Source of the DNA: Typhlomys cinereus
Lineage: Eukaryota > Chordata > Mammalia > Rodentia > Platacanthomyidae
Assembly (NCBI GenBank): GCA_023101885.1
Contig: JALPQD010000408.1
Location: 921,019 to 985,018, forward strand
DNA length: 64,000 nt
Direction of reading: 5' to 3'
This document shows, in pieces, positions 44,823-57,086 of the stretch. The position numbers and the translations under genes were made by a program. The notes beneath the pieces are model-generated. The model did not search any database. It was given only the letters and a program-made list of their open reading frames with translations, and was not told where the DNA came from. Numbering within the stretch: position 1 is the first letter of the stretch; each line of letters starts with the position of its first letter.

Positions 44823-45621
44823 TCTACAGACATAAGGTGGTCAACTTCCCCTAACTCTTTGCTTATGAAAGGATATGGTGATGAGTTCTCCATTATAGAT
44901 AGGCCTTATCCTGAGGTAGGCACAAGATCAACTGGGTTGGGCCTCAATATGAGCTAACCAATGAGGAAAAGCTACCACTATTCCCCCCTTGCCTAAATGA
45001 ATATACCTGACCTTGGCACCCATCTTTGGTGCCTGCCCCTCATGGCACTCCACATGAGGAATTCATGAGTTCTTCTCCACTGCTTGCCCCTCATGGATTC
45101 CATGCCAGGAGTCCATGAATTCTCCATGGTGCCCTAGACCCTCATGGTACTCCACGTCCATGAGTTACATCCTTCCTCTCCTCTAATAAATTCTACAGTA
45201 ACGGTTACTCTTAACTATTGCTCTGAGAGAGCACTCAAAGTCAATCAACTTAAGGGAGAAAGGGAGCTTTATTCAGCTTACGGTTCCAGAGGGAAGGGAC
45301 ACTTTCTCAAAGCAGAGGCAGCACGGCTGGCTGGCCAAAGCTAGAGGAGGCTAAGTCACTGCAGACATCTTGGAAGCTGAGAGCTGCAGACTGCTTGCTA
45401 AAAAGGCAGACTCCTCCTGGAGATAGGGTGGGACTAATCCACCTCAAGGCCCACTCCTTCCTTCAGCAAGGCTCCACCTCTCAAGGTGCCATGACCTTGC
45501 CAAACACATGAGACTGTGGGGCACACATTTCAAACCATGACACTCTACCTTAATTTTCTATGTGGGTTCCAAACGCAAGAACCTTGATTCGTACAGACTC
45601 CTAGAGAGCGACTCCGCAACA
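44823..45621 (+). mobile_element. LTR, plus copy, split by another LTR
   Basis: It aligns with 28190-28782: 'gctaaccaatgaggaaaagc', 'cttggcacccatctttggtg', 'ctctaataaattctac', then after the insertion at 45197-45543 'cttaattttctatg' and the end 'gactccgcaaca' at 45621. Left end approximate. Confidence 0.65.
45197..45543 (-). mobile_element. MaLR-like solo LTR nested in an older LTR
   Basis: Antisense copy of the family at 54982-55335 ('...aaaccatgaca' at right is antisense TGTCATGGTTT). TCTAC flanks both sides (45192-45196, 45544-45548) and excision restores the host LTR sequence. Confidence 0.82.
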
Positions 45622-45836
45622 ATCACATCGGTATGACTAATCTTATTTCTGAATTTTTATACCATAAAATTTATATTTATAGTTTAAGAATTTTATTTCC
45701 TACACATCTTTTGGTAAAGAGTCCTCCTATTTTAAAACTTTTGAAACAATAAAGTTTTGAAAAATCAAAAAAGAAGACATGTCAGGCATTCCATATCCGA
45801 TGAAGCATCAGAACAGTAAAGAAAAACCAGGTCTGG

Positions 45837-46531
45837 CTCTTTCTCTTCCGGTCCCAGGAGCTTCAGGAGCCACGGGTTACCGTGCAGACATGGCCAAGTC
45901 CAAGACCCACACCACACACAACCAATCCTGAAAATGGCACAGAAATGGCATCAAGAAACCCCGTTCACAGAGATACGAGTCTTTTAAGGGGGTGGACCCC
46001 AAGTTCCTGAGGAACATGCGCCTTGCCAAGAAGCGCAACAAGAAGGGCCTGAAGAAGATGCAGGCCAACAACTCGAAGGCCGTGAGCGCCCGCGCTGAAG
46101 CCATCAAGGCCCTGGTGAAGCCCAAGGAGGCGAAGCCCAAGGTGCCCAAGGTCCCAGCCGCAAGCTCAGCCAGCTGCCCTCATCGCCCACCCCAAGCTTG
46201 GGAAGCACATGGGCAAGGGTCACAGGCTCCAGTCAAAGGCTGGAGGCCAAGGCCCCAACCAAGGCGAAGACCAAGACCCCAGGCAAAGCTAAGGATGCAG
46301 CTCCAGCCCAGGTCAAGGCCAGCAGCTCCTGCTCCAACTCCAGCTCAGGCTCCCAAAGGTGCCCGGGCCCCTTCGAAGGCTGCACAGTAAAGGCCTCTGT
46401 CTGCCATTGTGAAGACAGATGGACGGGTGTGGTTCCCCGACCTCCTTTGCACATGGCTGGTTTGCTGTGTCGTTTGTATAAATAAACCCGAAGCAGGCTC
46501 TGTACACCTGTCTGTCATCCCCCCCAAAACA

Positions 46532-46562
<31 letters not shown>

Positions 46563-46571
46563 CAAAAAGAT
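45837..46571 (+). pseudogene. RPL29: RPL29 processed pseudogene
   Basis: An intronless copy of the ribosomal protein L29 mRNA. It begins with a pyrimidine-rich 5'TOP-like CTCTTTCTCTTCC, so it is close to full length. The ATG is at 45890. A CGA-to-TGA change gives a stop at codon 14 (after THNQS). Two single-base losses near 46154 and 46175 shift the frame. The L29 block [14 protein letters not shown] and [12 protein letters not shown] is otherwise well kept. The original TAA is at 46388-46390 and AATAAA near 46480. The A-tail has decayed to CAAAA repeats (46528-46566). AAACCAGGTCTGG is duplicated at 45824-45836 and 46572-46584, proving L1-mediated retroposition. Confidence 0.95.
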
Positions 46572-46589
46572 AAACCAGGTCTGGAGGTG

Positions 46590-46668
46590 CAGGCGTGCAG
46601 TACCACTTCTCTGGAGGCCCTGTCAGGGAGATGACAGTTCTCTAGAGGCCCCGTCAGGGAGATGACAG
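46590..46668. repeat. Two-copy 31-bp tandem repeat
   Basis: 'ctct(g/a)gaggccc(t/c)gtcagg' plus 'gagatgacag' is repeated in direct succession. Confidence 0.8.
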
Positions 46669-46810
46669 GCTCATAGCCAGCTGGGCTCCACAGTGAGTTC
46701 CAGGCTAGGCTGGGTGACTTGGTGAGATCCTATCCCAAGAATGAAAAGAGGGACTATCACTCCGTGATATGCGGCCTTAGGTTTGGCCTTCACTATATGT
46801 ATGAAAAAAA

Positions 46811-46953
46811 AAATGATTAGCAGGATGACTCAGTGGACAAAGGTGCTTTACCACCAATTCTGAGGACCTGAATTCAATCCTTGGGACCTATATGATGGAA
46901 GGAAAGCACCATCCTGCAAGTAGTCCTCTGGCTGCCCTGTGCAAGTGCATGTA

Positions 46954-46998
<45 letters not shown>

Positions 46999-47000
46999 TG
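46811..47000 (+). mobile_element. Family C SINE with (CA)n tail
   Basis: A decayed head 'gattagcaggatgactcagt', the family body 'acctatatgatggaaggaaa', then (CA)n at 46963-46996. Confidence 0.75.
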
Positions 47001-47167
47001 GCATGTTATATTTTCAAAAGATTTCTACTCTAATATAGGTAACTATAAAGCAGGCATTTAACCTTTGTATGCAAGGAACGCTCAGAGATAGAGTCTGTAC
47101 CTACAAGTCTGGAAACTGCACTCCTCCCCAGAACCTTTGTCCTTTCCTCTTAAAGAATGCTGTGAAC

Positions 47168-47169
47168 GT

Positions 47170-47249
<80 letters not shown>

Positions 47250-47291
47250 GAGACAGACAGACAGACAGACAGAGAGACAGAGAGAGAGAGG
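47168..47291. repeat. Compound (GT)n(GA)n(GACA)n microsatellite
   Basis: About 120 bp of GT, then GA, then GACA units. The open frames across it on both strands are repeat artefacts. Confidence 0.97.
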
Positions 47292-47404
47292 GCATTTCAC
47301 GAAGCCCAGGTGTTCTTAAATTCACCGTGTATCAAGGATGGTCTTGAGCTTCTGACCCTCTTGCTTGTTCTTCTGAATGCTGGAATTACAACTGCATACT
47401 ACCA

Positions 47405-47755
47405 TGTCTGGGTACTCATTGTGTGGCTGAGAGAACACCCAAAGTCAAGCAACTTAAGAGATTAAAGGGAGATTCATTCAGCTTTGGTTCCAGAGGGGAG
47501 ATATAGTCTTTCGTGATGGAAAAGGCATGGCTGGCTGGCAGGAAGTGGGGATGGCTAAGTCAAATCCTTTTTGGAGATCAGAAAGCTGCTGCCGCCAGCT
47601 CAAGAACAGACTCGCCAACTCAAGCAGGATGGGGCTAACCAACCGCAAGGTGCACCCCCTGTGACTGCCTTCTTCCAGCAAGACTCCACCTCCTAAAGGT
47701 GCCATGGTCTTCCCAAACACATGAGCCTGTGAGGGACACATTTCAAACCACGACA
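47405..47755 (-). mobile_element. MaLR-like solo LTR
   Basis: Antisense copy of the 54982 family. Flanks are TACCA (47400-47404) and CACCA (47756-47760), a 5-bp duplication with one change. Confidence 0.78.
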
Positions 47756-47777
47756 CACCATGTCTGATTATATGTCA

Positions 47778-47842
47778 TGTTGGGATCAAACCCAGAGCTT
47801 CATAATTAGACAAGTACTCTACCACTGAGTTACATCCCCACC
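47778..47842 (-). mobile_element. ID-like SINE fragment
   Basis: 'gatcaaacccagagcttcat' and 'ctctaccactgagttacatc' are an antisense tRNA-like unit. Confidence 0.6.
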
Positions 47843-47844
47843 CT

Positions 47845-50684
47845 CTGCAGAAATTTTAAGTGGTATTAGTTTTTGGGGGGCTGTGTGGTCATGTGTTCAT
47901 GTATAATAAACTGAATGAATATGATTAATTTAAGCTTATCATAATCATTAAGTTGATTATTTCTGATCTGAATTCTTTAGGTCCTTTCAATTGCTTTTAA
48001 GCAGGTCTGAACTGTTTTCAACCAGTTTTGTGAGACCGTAGTCTCTCTACACACATAGTCAAAAGCCTTAAGGTAACCTGTACTGCCTGACCGGAGCACC
48101 CATCCCCACCGTAGTGTGGAAACTCTCTTTGAACACAGCAAGTCTCTCGAAGCCCAGTGAGGGGCAGTGTCGCCCCAAATGGGCCCCTATGGGTCAGAAT
48201 GGAAACAACCAGCAAGGCTCAGCCCTCAGCAGCCCCTGCTGCTCTTAGCAGTCGGAACACGATCTCAGCCCCTCAGCTCAAGGTCAGTGTAAATGATTTC
48301 ATGTTAGTAGCTCACATGTTAGAATTGTTATTCAACCGAATTTAAATCAGATTGGCAAGTCAGTCTTCATGAGCTGTGGCATTAACCACCCTCTTGCAAG
48401 CCCAAAAGTAGATCTTGTGTAGGTGTAGCCTTTACTTTGAAAAATAACAGAGCTGTGCAGTCAGCTTTGCTGAGGATGGAGGGCAGCAAACAGTTGTTTT
48501 CAAAATAAGGCTTATTCATCACTAAAAAAAAAAAAAAGATAGGTATGGAGTCTAATGTCAAGCTCCATGGAGGTACAAGAAACCAACTGATACTCAGGGA
48601 GGGTCTGGCTAGCTCCCAAATTCAGGTTAAAGTCCTTACCTCCCATTGATGGTAGTAGGAGGAACTTTGGAAGATAAACCATAGGATGGAGCCTCATGAG
48701 CGGGATTAGTGCTCTTATGTTGGGATTCCGGAGGATTCTCTCTCTCCATCTCTTTTTGCCATGTAATGACATCTAATAGTTAGTGAATCAGAAGACCTTT
48801 ACTAGAACCCACCACAGTGTTTTCCTGATCACAGAACTATTTTTTTTTTTAACCAATATATATCCCAATATACAGAAGACTCAGCAGGACTGGAGCGATT
48901 ACCTTCTAAGGAGTGGTGATTAGCTCTTATGTTAGGGACACTGAAACCTGACCTTGGAAGAGAAGCCAGCTAAAGGAGGCATTGAAGGCGTCTCACGGGT
49001 AGCGCACACTAAGACAACGCTTTTCGTCTATTTTTCCTCATGGGAAATTCACCCCACGTAGGGCCACGGTTAAACCCATGGGCCAGGAGGAAAGAGATGC
49101 AGGGCCAGCCCGCAGAGGCTGGCAGACCTGTTTGGTGGCTCTGGAGCCCTGGCTTTCGGAGCCACCTGATCTCCCTGGGCTCTGAGCCAGTTATTGACAG
49201 CTAGGGTTTTCAGCCCTGTCAATATTTACCTGTTTTTATCCCAAACTGGAGTTATGATTCGGTCTGTTTGATAAAGACAGTCCAGCATCCAATATCCTCA
49301 GTCCCTGCTTTTCGTCTGTTGATGGCTTCTGACTGCTTCCTGTGAAGTGTCTAGAAACCAAACATGAGCTGCAGGCTGCCTTCATCTCTCCGTGGCGGCC
49401 CTAACAGCAGAGCGCACAATAAACATTTATTGACCGCTCACCACCGCGGGCTCTGAGCCAAGCCGCTTCAGGCTCTTCTCACTTAGTCTTCCTGGTACTG
49501 CTGGGAACAGACTCAACTTAATGTTCCATGTTATGAGGGTGTGAGCGTGGTGAGCACTCGGCAGAAACGGTGCTTCGGAGTTCTGAATCTGGATCTGTTC
49601 CCTGACTAGCAACACACAGTGTGATGTGCAGTGCAAGCTCCCAGCCAGCCAGGCCGCCATGAAATAAACAGTCCCCTCCGTAGTGAATGGTGTTGCCAGG
49701 CTACTCAAGGCTGGCTTAGGACAGTTCCAGTTTGTGAGGGATTTGTCAGCATGGAAGCCCCCCACTGGGTCAAGGAACTGTACTTTGGTCTGTTGTCGAA
49801 CCTCCATCTGCAGGTAAATTGATGTCTGTGTGGCATCTTCCTCGGGAAGTGTCTGTCATAGGACAGGATCAAGTATTTTTAGCAGCTGCTTAAAAATTGA
49901 GTTTGTGTCAATAGGGGATTACTGTTCTCACAGTGAAACATTCTTTAATAGCCTATGCAGTTCAGGCTGACCTCAAATATGCGCTTCTTCCACTTTCGCC
50001 CTCCTGTTGATTGCAGGTCCATCATGCCCAGCTTCTTTCTTACTATATTCATGCAGACATTTAGTCCCACGTGTAACTGAACTTCTATAACAGCTGCTGT
50101 TCCTTCACAGGCTGCCTATTCTGTTACGATCTTTACCTACTAGTCATAGGAATTGAAGAATTGGGAGGGCCATTTCTTTTATCAATTCACTAGCATTTGC
50201 TGGTGCGTTCAATGCAGACCTTAGGCCTCTCCTTCCCAATGTGCTTCCGAAGTGGCTTGCAGGAGAAACTGTCCTTTGTGGAGCTCAGCTAGACGGCATC
50301 CTTTGGGAACCCCCCGCCCAATGCAGAGGGGGCTTACTTCCCTACATGTGCCCTCCTGTTTCCACCCGGTGGCTCCTAACATCAGGTTAGGTTGCAGATA
50401 GGAGGGATCCAAAACGAGAGAGGCAGTGGCCCTGGGAAAAGTCACGTACACTTGGAGTCTGTACAGCTCAGCATGCCTGAGGCTGACTCAACCACTAAAA
50501 AAAAAAAAAAAAAAAAAAGCCGGCAGGCTGTCTAGATGAAGCAAAGTGCACGAGTGCCCCGGCGGAACACAGAGACACATGGTGTCAGGGAGGCCAACTG
50601 CAGAAGAGGGTGGGCAGAGCCCATGGCCTGAGAGAGAAGACAGGTCCCCATGGCTCTACTCATCTTGGAATTGACTTTTTTCTT
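47845..50684. other. Intergenic, nothing recognised
   Basis: About 2.8 kb with A/T runs (48523, 48840, 50498) but no gene, RNA gene or repeat I can name. Confidence 0.45.
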
Positions 50685-50688
50685 TTAA

Positions 50689-50729
<41 letters not shown>

Positions 50730-51390
50730 CAGAGAGCGCTATGTCTCTCTGTGGGGGACCAAGGATGACTTCCAGAATCATCCTGAATGGTTTCTACCTC
50801 TGTTATGGTTAGGCACAGGTGTCAACTTGACTGTTGAGGGTTTGAGCTCTGGGCACATTTGTGGATAATTGATGGTTGAGTTAAGCCCAGAGCAAACCTG
50901 CAAGAGATTGTCTAGCTGATGGGGAAGGCCCAGCCCATGGTGGGTGGGACTAGGCCCTGAACAGATGAATAAGTTATTGAGTCGGTTGAGGAAACTGGCA
51001 TCCTTGTGTACACCTGGCTAGACATGCTGGTCTGGCAAGTAAAGATTGTCCCTCTCTCAGCCATTACGTAGAGATGGTGTGGCCAGTTCCCTCGGCCTTG
51101 GTGTTGGGGTGAGCTCTCCTGTCAAGCTGGACTGAGAACTGTAACCAGATAATCGTAAGAGACAATAAACCTCTTGTTCCCTTCAGCCGTTTGATGGTCA
51201 TTTATCAGCAACCATGCAGGCGAACTGCAACGACCTCCTTTTTGCTTTGCTCTGAATTTCCCAGTTTTGACCACTAGGGCTGGATGTAAAGGCCGGTGCT
51301 GTTTTTGTGGGGTGTTTTTATGTGGGACCTGGGACCTGAACTCAAGATGTTCTGCTTGCAAGACAGCAGCTTAACCTCTAAGCCGACTTG
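50685..51390 (-). mobile_element. SINE family A split by a solo LTR
   Basis: Tail and body at 50685-50800 with (GT)n at 50695-50728. The body resumes at 51233 ('acctcctttttgctttgctc') and the head decays by about 51390. Confidence 0.82.
50801..51232 (+). mobile_element. ERVL-like solo LTR (GTCAACTTGAC family)
   Basis: It starts TGTTATGG and ends GCAACG. ACCTC is duplicated at 50796-50800 and 51233-51237, and removal restores the SINE. It carries AATAAA near 51164 and 'tttatcagcaaccatgcagg' near the end. A sister copy is at 62569-62986. Confidence 0.88.
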
Positions 51391-51394
51391 ACTT

Positions 51395-52028
51395 CTTCAT
51401 AACATAACTGATATTGTCTTGAGTAGGATACAGCCAAGAAAGTACTGAATGACAGAGACACTTGAGGTGGACGTAAAAAGGTACAGAAACAGGTGGGCCA
51501 GCAGGAGGGGATGTATGGTACTATGAAGTCACATGGGAAGCTCAGATGCTTCCTGGTGCCCCCAGATGCTGTGCGTTGTAAGTGGGCCTCTGCCACGTGT
51601 ACATTCTGTTTGAGAAGACCACAGAGCAAAGTCTCCTCCAGACTAGGTTTAGAATCAGGGTCTTAAAATCAGGAGGACATGAAAGCCTAACTTCACTAAT
51701 CTGTCACACAATAAAGACACCCTGGATTTACCTGCTCTCCCCAGTCACTTCCATTATTGGTGACAGCGATACCTTGAATACAAATGTTAGATTTCTCTGA
51801 TCATTTGTGCAACACTAGATCTATCATCCTGGCTTCTGATGTCCACAATACTCTAACTTTGAACAATGCATGTGACTTCTGTCAGGAGGACATGAACCAA
51901 TTGAGTCTAACTGAGAAGAACCATTTTAACTGTTAGTTAAACTGTCCTGCTGCAGCAGGAAATTTCACTGTGCTATCATTTGTCATAATGTAGATTTTGA
52001 TATTAAAACTTAAAAGGAATCCTGTTGT
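51395..52028. other. Intergenic, nothing recognised
   Basis: No gene or named repeat seen. Confidence 0.45.
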
Positions 52029-52225
52029 CAGGGGACAGAGCTTGGTGGTGGTGCGCATACTTTTGAGTGTGGGAGGCCCTGGGTTGAATTCCAAACATTC
52101 CATCTGTAGTCTGGACCTGTAATCCTAGTTGCTTGGGAAGCTGAGACAGGAGGTTCGCGTTAGTCCAGCCGTTTAGGACCAACCTGGGCAGTACAATGAG
52201 ACCCTGTCTCAAGAAGCAAACAACT
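52029..52225 (+). mobile_element. ID + B1 composite SINE
   Basis: The left part is ID-like ('agagcttggtggtggtgcgc', 'ctgggttgaattcca'); the right part is B1-like ('tgtaatcctagttgcttggg', 'gaccaacctgggcagtacaa', 'tgagaccctgtctcaag'). Stretch 52226-53309 holds no recognised gene. Confidence 0.7.
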
Positions 52226-53309
52226 CCATACTGCTTTTCTTTCTGTCCTTTCTTGGGCCTCCTCCTCTTACGATACAAGCATGTACAAGCTGAGGAACCC
52301 ACATGTGGGTGTGTTTCACTTAAACTTATTAACTTTGCCGGCTAAAGCTTGTGCGGCTTCTTCGACGACTGTAGGTGACTAGCAGAAAGTGCTATCGGCG
52401 CAGGCTGTTTGACGCTGTTAAGGTTCCACTTGCCAAAGCTGTTTGAATGTGATGAAATTTTATTCTTGAAAAGGAAAGAACGCGTGGTGAGTAATGACTT
52501 CCTCCCTCCAAAGATAGATTCAAACAGGAAGGGCCGATTGCAGCCATTCTGGAGCTTTCTCTCAGTGAGTAAACAGCCTTCTGGCTTTCCTGTGATGAAG
52601 AAGCTTGTCGTTGGGGTGTTGGGCAAGGCTGGCCCAAGCTGGCAGCACAGTGGGGGAAGAATCGGCCCTAACCTCCTCAAGGGTCTAGGAGAGAAGAAGG
52701 GGATAGTATGGGCTGCCAGTTACCAAAGTTGCCATTGGCTTTAAGTCAAGACGTTGCTTCTTACTCTGCTCCAGCGGCTCAATGTCCACAAAGGCCCGTT
52801 TTCTCAAAGTGGCAAATCACCAGGGTAGAGTTGGCTTCCTCCTTAGAAACACTCATTCCCCAAACCTACCGCATAGCTAAGTGCTTCACTTCATGGTACG
52901 CCTTTAATAATTTTTAATTATATTGTGTGTGTATGGGCATATGTGTCGTGTATGTGTGTGTGCGTGTGCGTGCACGTGTGTGGCCATCACAGGACCACCT
53001 CATGGAGTCAGTTCTCTCTTCCACTTTTATGCAGGCTCAGGGCGTTGAACCTGGGCGACAAGCTCCTTCCTCTACTGAGGATGTTCTTCCAGTGACCTTC
53101 CTCACTGGCGAGGTTTTCTTTTCTCTTTGGGGTTTGCAACGTACCAATATGATCCTTAGCAGTTTGTCCAGGCAGCGGGCAAGCCAGCCGAGCGGTGCGG
53201 ACACCACCTGCTTCTCCCGGTTTCCCCCCAGGCAGGCTCCTGGCTCCTGCGGAGCTTGTGTGCGAAACTCGCTGAATGTCTGAGAACCAAGTCCAGCCTT
53301 TTTGCTCAT

Positions 53310-53574
53310 TTTTTTTATTATTATTTATTCAATTGTGTGCGTATGTATGTGTGTGCGTGTGTAGAATCACGGACGAATTCGGGAACCACCATGGACCCCT
53401 CCACCTTCTCCTTGTTTACTCTGCCCCAGGATTCACAGGCTCCGCCCTACCAGGACCAGAAGCGCAGGCCGCCCCTGCTTCCGCCCCATGTCTATACGTG
53501 GGGTCCAGGATCCGAACTCAGGACCTTCCTCCTGCAAGGGAGAGGCTTAACCGCTGAGCCACCTCTCCAGCCCC
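53310..53574 (-). mobile_element. Young SINE family B
   Basis: Antisense copy ending 'gagccacctctccagcccc', with 'cattttttt'-type duplication at both ends. Confidence 0.92.
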
Positions 53575-53635
53575 ATTTTTTAAAAAAATATTTATTATTT
53601 ATTTATTTTTGTGTGTGTCCCTGAGGGTGAAGAGT

Positions 53636-54016
53636 TGTTGCTGAATCCCTGCCGGGCCAGCGGGGGAGAAGGGGGGAAGGAGCAGGAAACGGCCGGGCCT
53701 TGGGCCTGGCGCGGGGTCACCACCCAGACCCCTGGAATCAGGTGAGCAAGCAGTGATGAGTTGCTGCAGATTCAGCTTTAATCAGGAAGTGTTTGGGCTT
53801 ATATAGGGTCAGGGTCCAATCATGTGTTGCCATCCCTTCGCTGGGGGACAAGGGGGACAGCCACCAGTCATTTAACTGTTTACTAGGTGTCCATTGCAGG
53901 TGCAGGTGAGACGCCGCTTCCCGTTGGTTGTTCATCCCTCCGCCTGCATGGTCTTCTGTTGGGACATGTCCTGAATTCCGGAGCCCGACTAGGGCCTCCC
54001 CGAATCGATAGTGGCA
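53636..54016 (-). mobile_element. Solo LTR inserted in a SINE
   Basis: In minus sense it has TATATAAG (53795 region) and ATTAAA (53770 region) in the right order for an LTR, and TG...CA ends. It separates the GT tail (53610-53635) from the body of a family A SINE (54017-54222). I could not define a clean target duplication. Confidence 0.6.
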
Positions 54017-54222
54017 CAAAGGGTGACTTTGGAAATCATCCGAGATTGCTTCTACCTCCTTTATGCTTTACTCTGGAATTTCCCAGGTTCTGCCCACCAA
54101 GGCTGGAAGTACGTACGGGCTACCACTGTTTCCATCTGGCGTTTTTATGTGGGACCTGGAATCCAAACTCAGGACCTTCTGCTTGTAAGGCAGTCTTAAT
54201 CCTTGAGCCATCTCTTAAGCCC
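54017..54222 (-). mobile_element. SINE family A body and head
   Basis: 'aaagggtgactttggaaatc' to 'gagccatctcttaagccc' is the antisense body and head. Its tail lies beyond the LTR to the left. Confidence 0.8.
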
Positions 54223-54301
54223 TTTTCACCCATGTTTAGTCCTCTAAGAAATGTTTGCTCAATGACAAGATCTCAGGTATCCTTTAACCCCAAAGCCCAG
54301 T

Positions 54302-54304
<3 letters not shown>

Positions 54305-54342
<38 letters not shown>
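54305..54342. repeat. (GT)n microsatellite
   Basis: Perfect GT run of about 38 bp. Confidence 0.95.
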
Positions 54343-54344
<2 letters not shown>

Positions 54345-54467
54345 CGGAACCCCTCATACTTCATTAGAGGAATGCTTTTCTCTTGGGTTCAATTCTTGCA
54401 AAAACAAACAAAACCCAAAACTGTGTGCTTGGAAATTTTTTAAGTGTACAAATTGTTTTTTTTTAAT

Positions 54468-54698
54468 ATTTTATTTTGCATGTTATGTGTATGTCAGAGG
54501 ACCCCGTGAAGGGCCAAGAGTGAATCATCCTGGATTGCTTCTTTTGCTTGCTCTGGGATTTCCCAGACTTCATCTTTCAGAGGTGAAAGTGCAGGCTGCC
54601 ACTATTTCTGCTTGACATTTTTATGTGGGATCCAGAATCTGCACTCAGGCCCTTCTGCTTGTGAGACAGAATCTTAACCCCCAAGCCATTTCTCCAGT
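54468..54698 (-). mobile_element. SINE family A
   Basis: Antisense copy with a short tail; head 'aagccatttctccagttc' at right is diverged. Confidence 0.8.
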
Positions 54699-54981
54699 TC
54701 CCAATGAAGTTTTAACACATACCATGTAACACAATCAGGATTTCCATTACTTTAAGCTCTTTATTTTTCCTGTAGTCCCCAGTCCCTAGCAAAATATTAA
54801 CTCATTAAAAAATCCAAACCTATGTGTATGATGTCTATGTGCGAGCACAGGTATGCATTTGCTGTGGTATGCTTGTGGTCAGGAACCAGTCGAGGAAGGA
54901 TCTTCCTTTACTGTTTGACATTGTGTACGTCAGGCTGGCTGTTTCCTTCCCATCCTCTCTAGCTTCCAGGGAATCTCCTAC

Positions 54982-55335
54982 TGTCATGGTTTGAAATGTG
55001 TCCCCCACAGTCTCATGTGTTTGGCAAGGTCATGGCACTTTGAGAGGTGGAGCCTTGCTGGAGGAAGGCAGTCACAAGGGGTGGGCCTTGAGGTGGATTA
55101 GTCCCACCCTACCTCCAGAAGTCTGCCTTTGCTGCAAGCAGTTTGCAGCTCTCAGCTTCCAAGATGTCTGCGGTGACTTAGCCTCCTCCAGCTTTGACCA
55201 ACCAGCCATGCCACCTCTGCTTTGAGAGACTGTACCTTCCCTCTGGAACTGTAAGCTGAATAAACCTCCCTTTCCCCCTTAAGTTGATTGACTTTGGGTG
55301 TTTTCTCACAGCAATAGTAAAGAGTAACTGATACA
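54982..55335 (+). mobile_element. MaLR-like solo LTR with perfect 5-bp duplication
   Basis: It starts TGTCATGGTTTGAAATGTGT, contains AATAAA near 55259, and ends AACTGATACA. CCTAC is duplicated at 54977-54981 and 55336-55340. The start and end resemble the MaLR (MST/MLT-type) consensus as I remember it. It is the reference copy for 45197 and 47405. Confidence 0.9.
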
Positions 55336-55399
55336 CCTACCTTCACTTCCTTTGTCAGGTTGGTATCTACAACTAACTGCCACAAGTGATTTTGTGGGG

Positions 55400-55745
55400 T
55401 TATATGGTTGCATGTTTAACTTTTTAAAGAAGTTTTCAAACTTTTTTCCAAAGAATCCATATCTTGGAGTGCACCCATGAACAATTTCTGAGTTCTGGTT
55501 GTTCTGCGTATGTGTGAACACTTGATACTGTTATTTTCTTTAGAAAGGCTTTAGTCATCCCAACAGGCACATAGCATCATACTGTGTGGTCTTACATTGC
55601 ATTTCTCTAATGATTGTTATATCATCCTTTTTTGAAGAGATATATATTTATGATTACTGTCCATTTTTAACGTGATTTATTTTGTTATCCAATCTTGAGA
55701 TAGTTTGTACACAAATCCTTTATATGCTTTATAAATAAACTTTGT
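55400..55745 (-). mobile_element. Ancient L1 fragment, probable
   Basis: 'cattgcatttctctaatgat' followed by 'gaagagatatatatttatg' and 'gtacacaaatcctttatatg' is reminiscent of the antisense of an L1 segment. Highly diverged. Stretch 55746-56796 holds a (GT)n at 56405-56450 and no gene. Confidence 0.45.
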
Positions 55746-56796
55746 TAAAACTGAAAAGTTTCAGTATCGTTAATAGATCATCAGCAATTATCCTGAAGTG
55801 CAAATAGTAGGTTGAAGTCTTGGGATGTCTCTTTGGAGATGACTTGTCACCAAAGTGTGCAGGCTCATTTAAAGAAGAGTCCTGGCTAAGGTCCTGTGCA
55901 ATAATCTGCTACATTCCATCATGTGTGCCCTTCCAGAGCCCATCTCTCTTCTCATCAAGGGGACAGCGATTCTTTGTTAGTACATCTGTAGGTTGGAAGG
56001 GGCTCTGTGTTTGTGGTGGTCCCCATTCAGGGCCGTGATGTCTCTGGGAAGTTCAGCTGCTCCTGGCTTTTCACAGCAAGTTAAGCCAGGCTTTTCACCG
56101 ACCAAATAAATGAAAGGCAAATTGGCTAACAGGCTTGTGCTGATGCAAAGACTGGCTTGGTAACCAGAGAGAAGTATTTAAACGCGAGGAGAGCCAGCGA
56201 GGGAAACCCTTTAATTCAGCAAAGAGTCTGGCATTACAGACAGCCACAAAAGCAGAATGTGGGTGGCCATCCTTGTCCATCTCAGGACAGTACCGTACAG
56301 CAAGATGGGCAAGTTATCATGCCAACATCTACACACTCGTACAACCAAGTAGAGGCAAGGGGCAGTCTACATCTGGTTCCTACCCAGATAAGGCAGCAAG
56401 ACTCTGTGTGTGTGTGCATGTGTGCGTGTGTGTGTGTGTGTGTGTGTACGGGATAAGGACAAAGATAAAACTTTCACCACTGCTATTCCAAAGTCAACTA
56501 ATGAGGAAGATAAATAGCATCTCATGTCCCAGGAAACAACATTATTAACTTGTTCTGTCTCAGCTGAGCCCCTGCACTTAATTGGCAATGCCAGGGTGGG
56601 TGAAAAAAATTCTGAGGGGCAGTGTCAGCCTTTGAGAAGCTTCCATCCGTCTGCGGGAGCTAGATCTTGAAATTCTGGAAAGGTGTTTTATTTTCAATTA
56701 TTTTAAAGTAAACAAAAGAAACATTATTGACTAAGATTTTGTCCTTTTATCAGTATCAGGAGGGTAAAATAAGCCCAAACTGAAAAGTCCTCTTTT

Positions 56797-57086
56797 TTTT
56801 CCAATTTTTTTATTATTTATTTATTCAATTGTGCATGTATGTGTGCGTGCATGTGTGTATGTGTATGTCTGTGTGTGTGTAGAACCACGGACGAATTCGG
56901 GAACCACCATGGACGCCTCCACCTCGTTTACTCTGCCCAGGGATTCACAGGTTCCGCCCTACCAGGACCAGAAACGCAGGCCGCTCCCGCTTCCGCCTGG
57001 CGTCTATACGTGGGGTCTAGGATCTGAACTCAGGACCTTCCATCTGCAAGGCAGAGGCTTAACCCCTGAGCCACCTCTCCAGCCCC
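56797..57086 (-). mobile_element. Young SINE family B
   Basis: Antisense copy; 'gaaaagtcctcttttt' flanks it at about 56781 and 57087. Confidence 0.94.

Noticed and set aside
53887..54615. 242-codon plus-strand frame
   Set aside because: It runs across an LTR, two antisense SINEs and a (GT)n tract, producing poly Cys-Val. Composite artefact.
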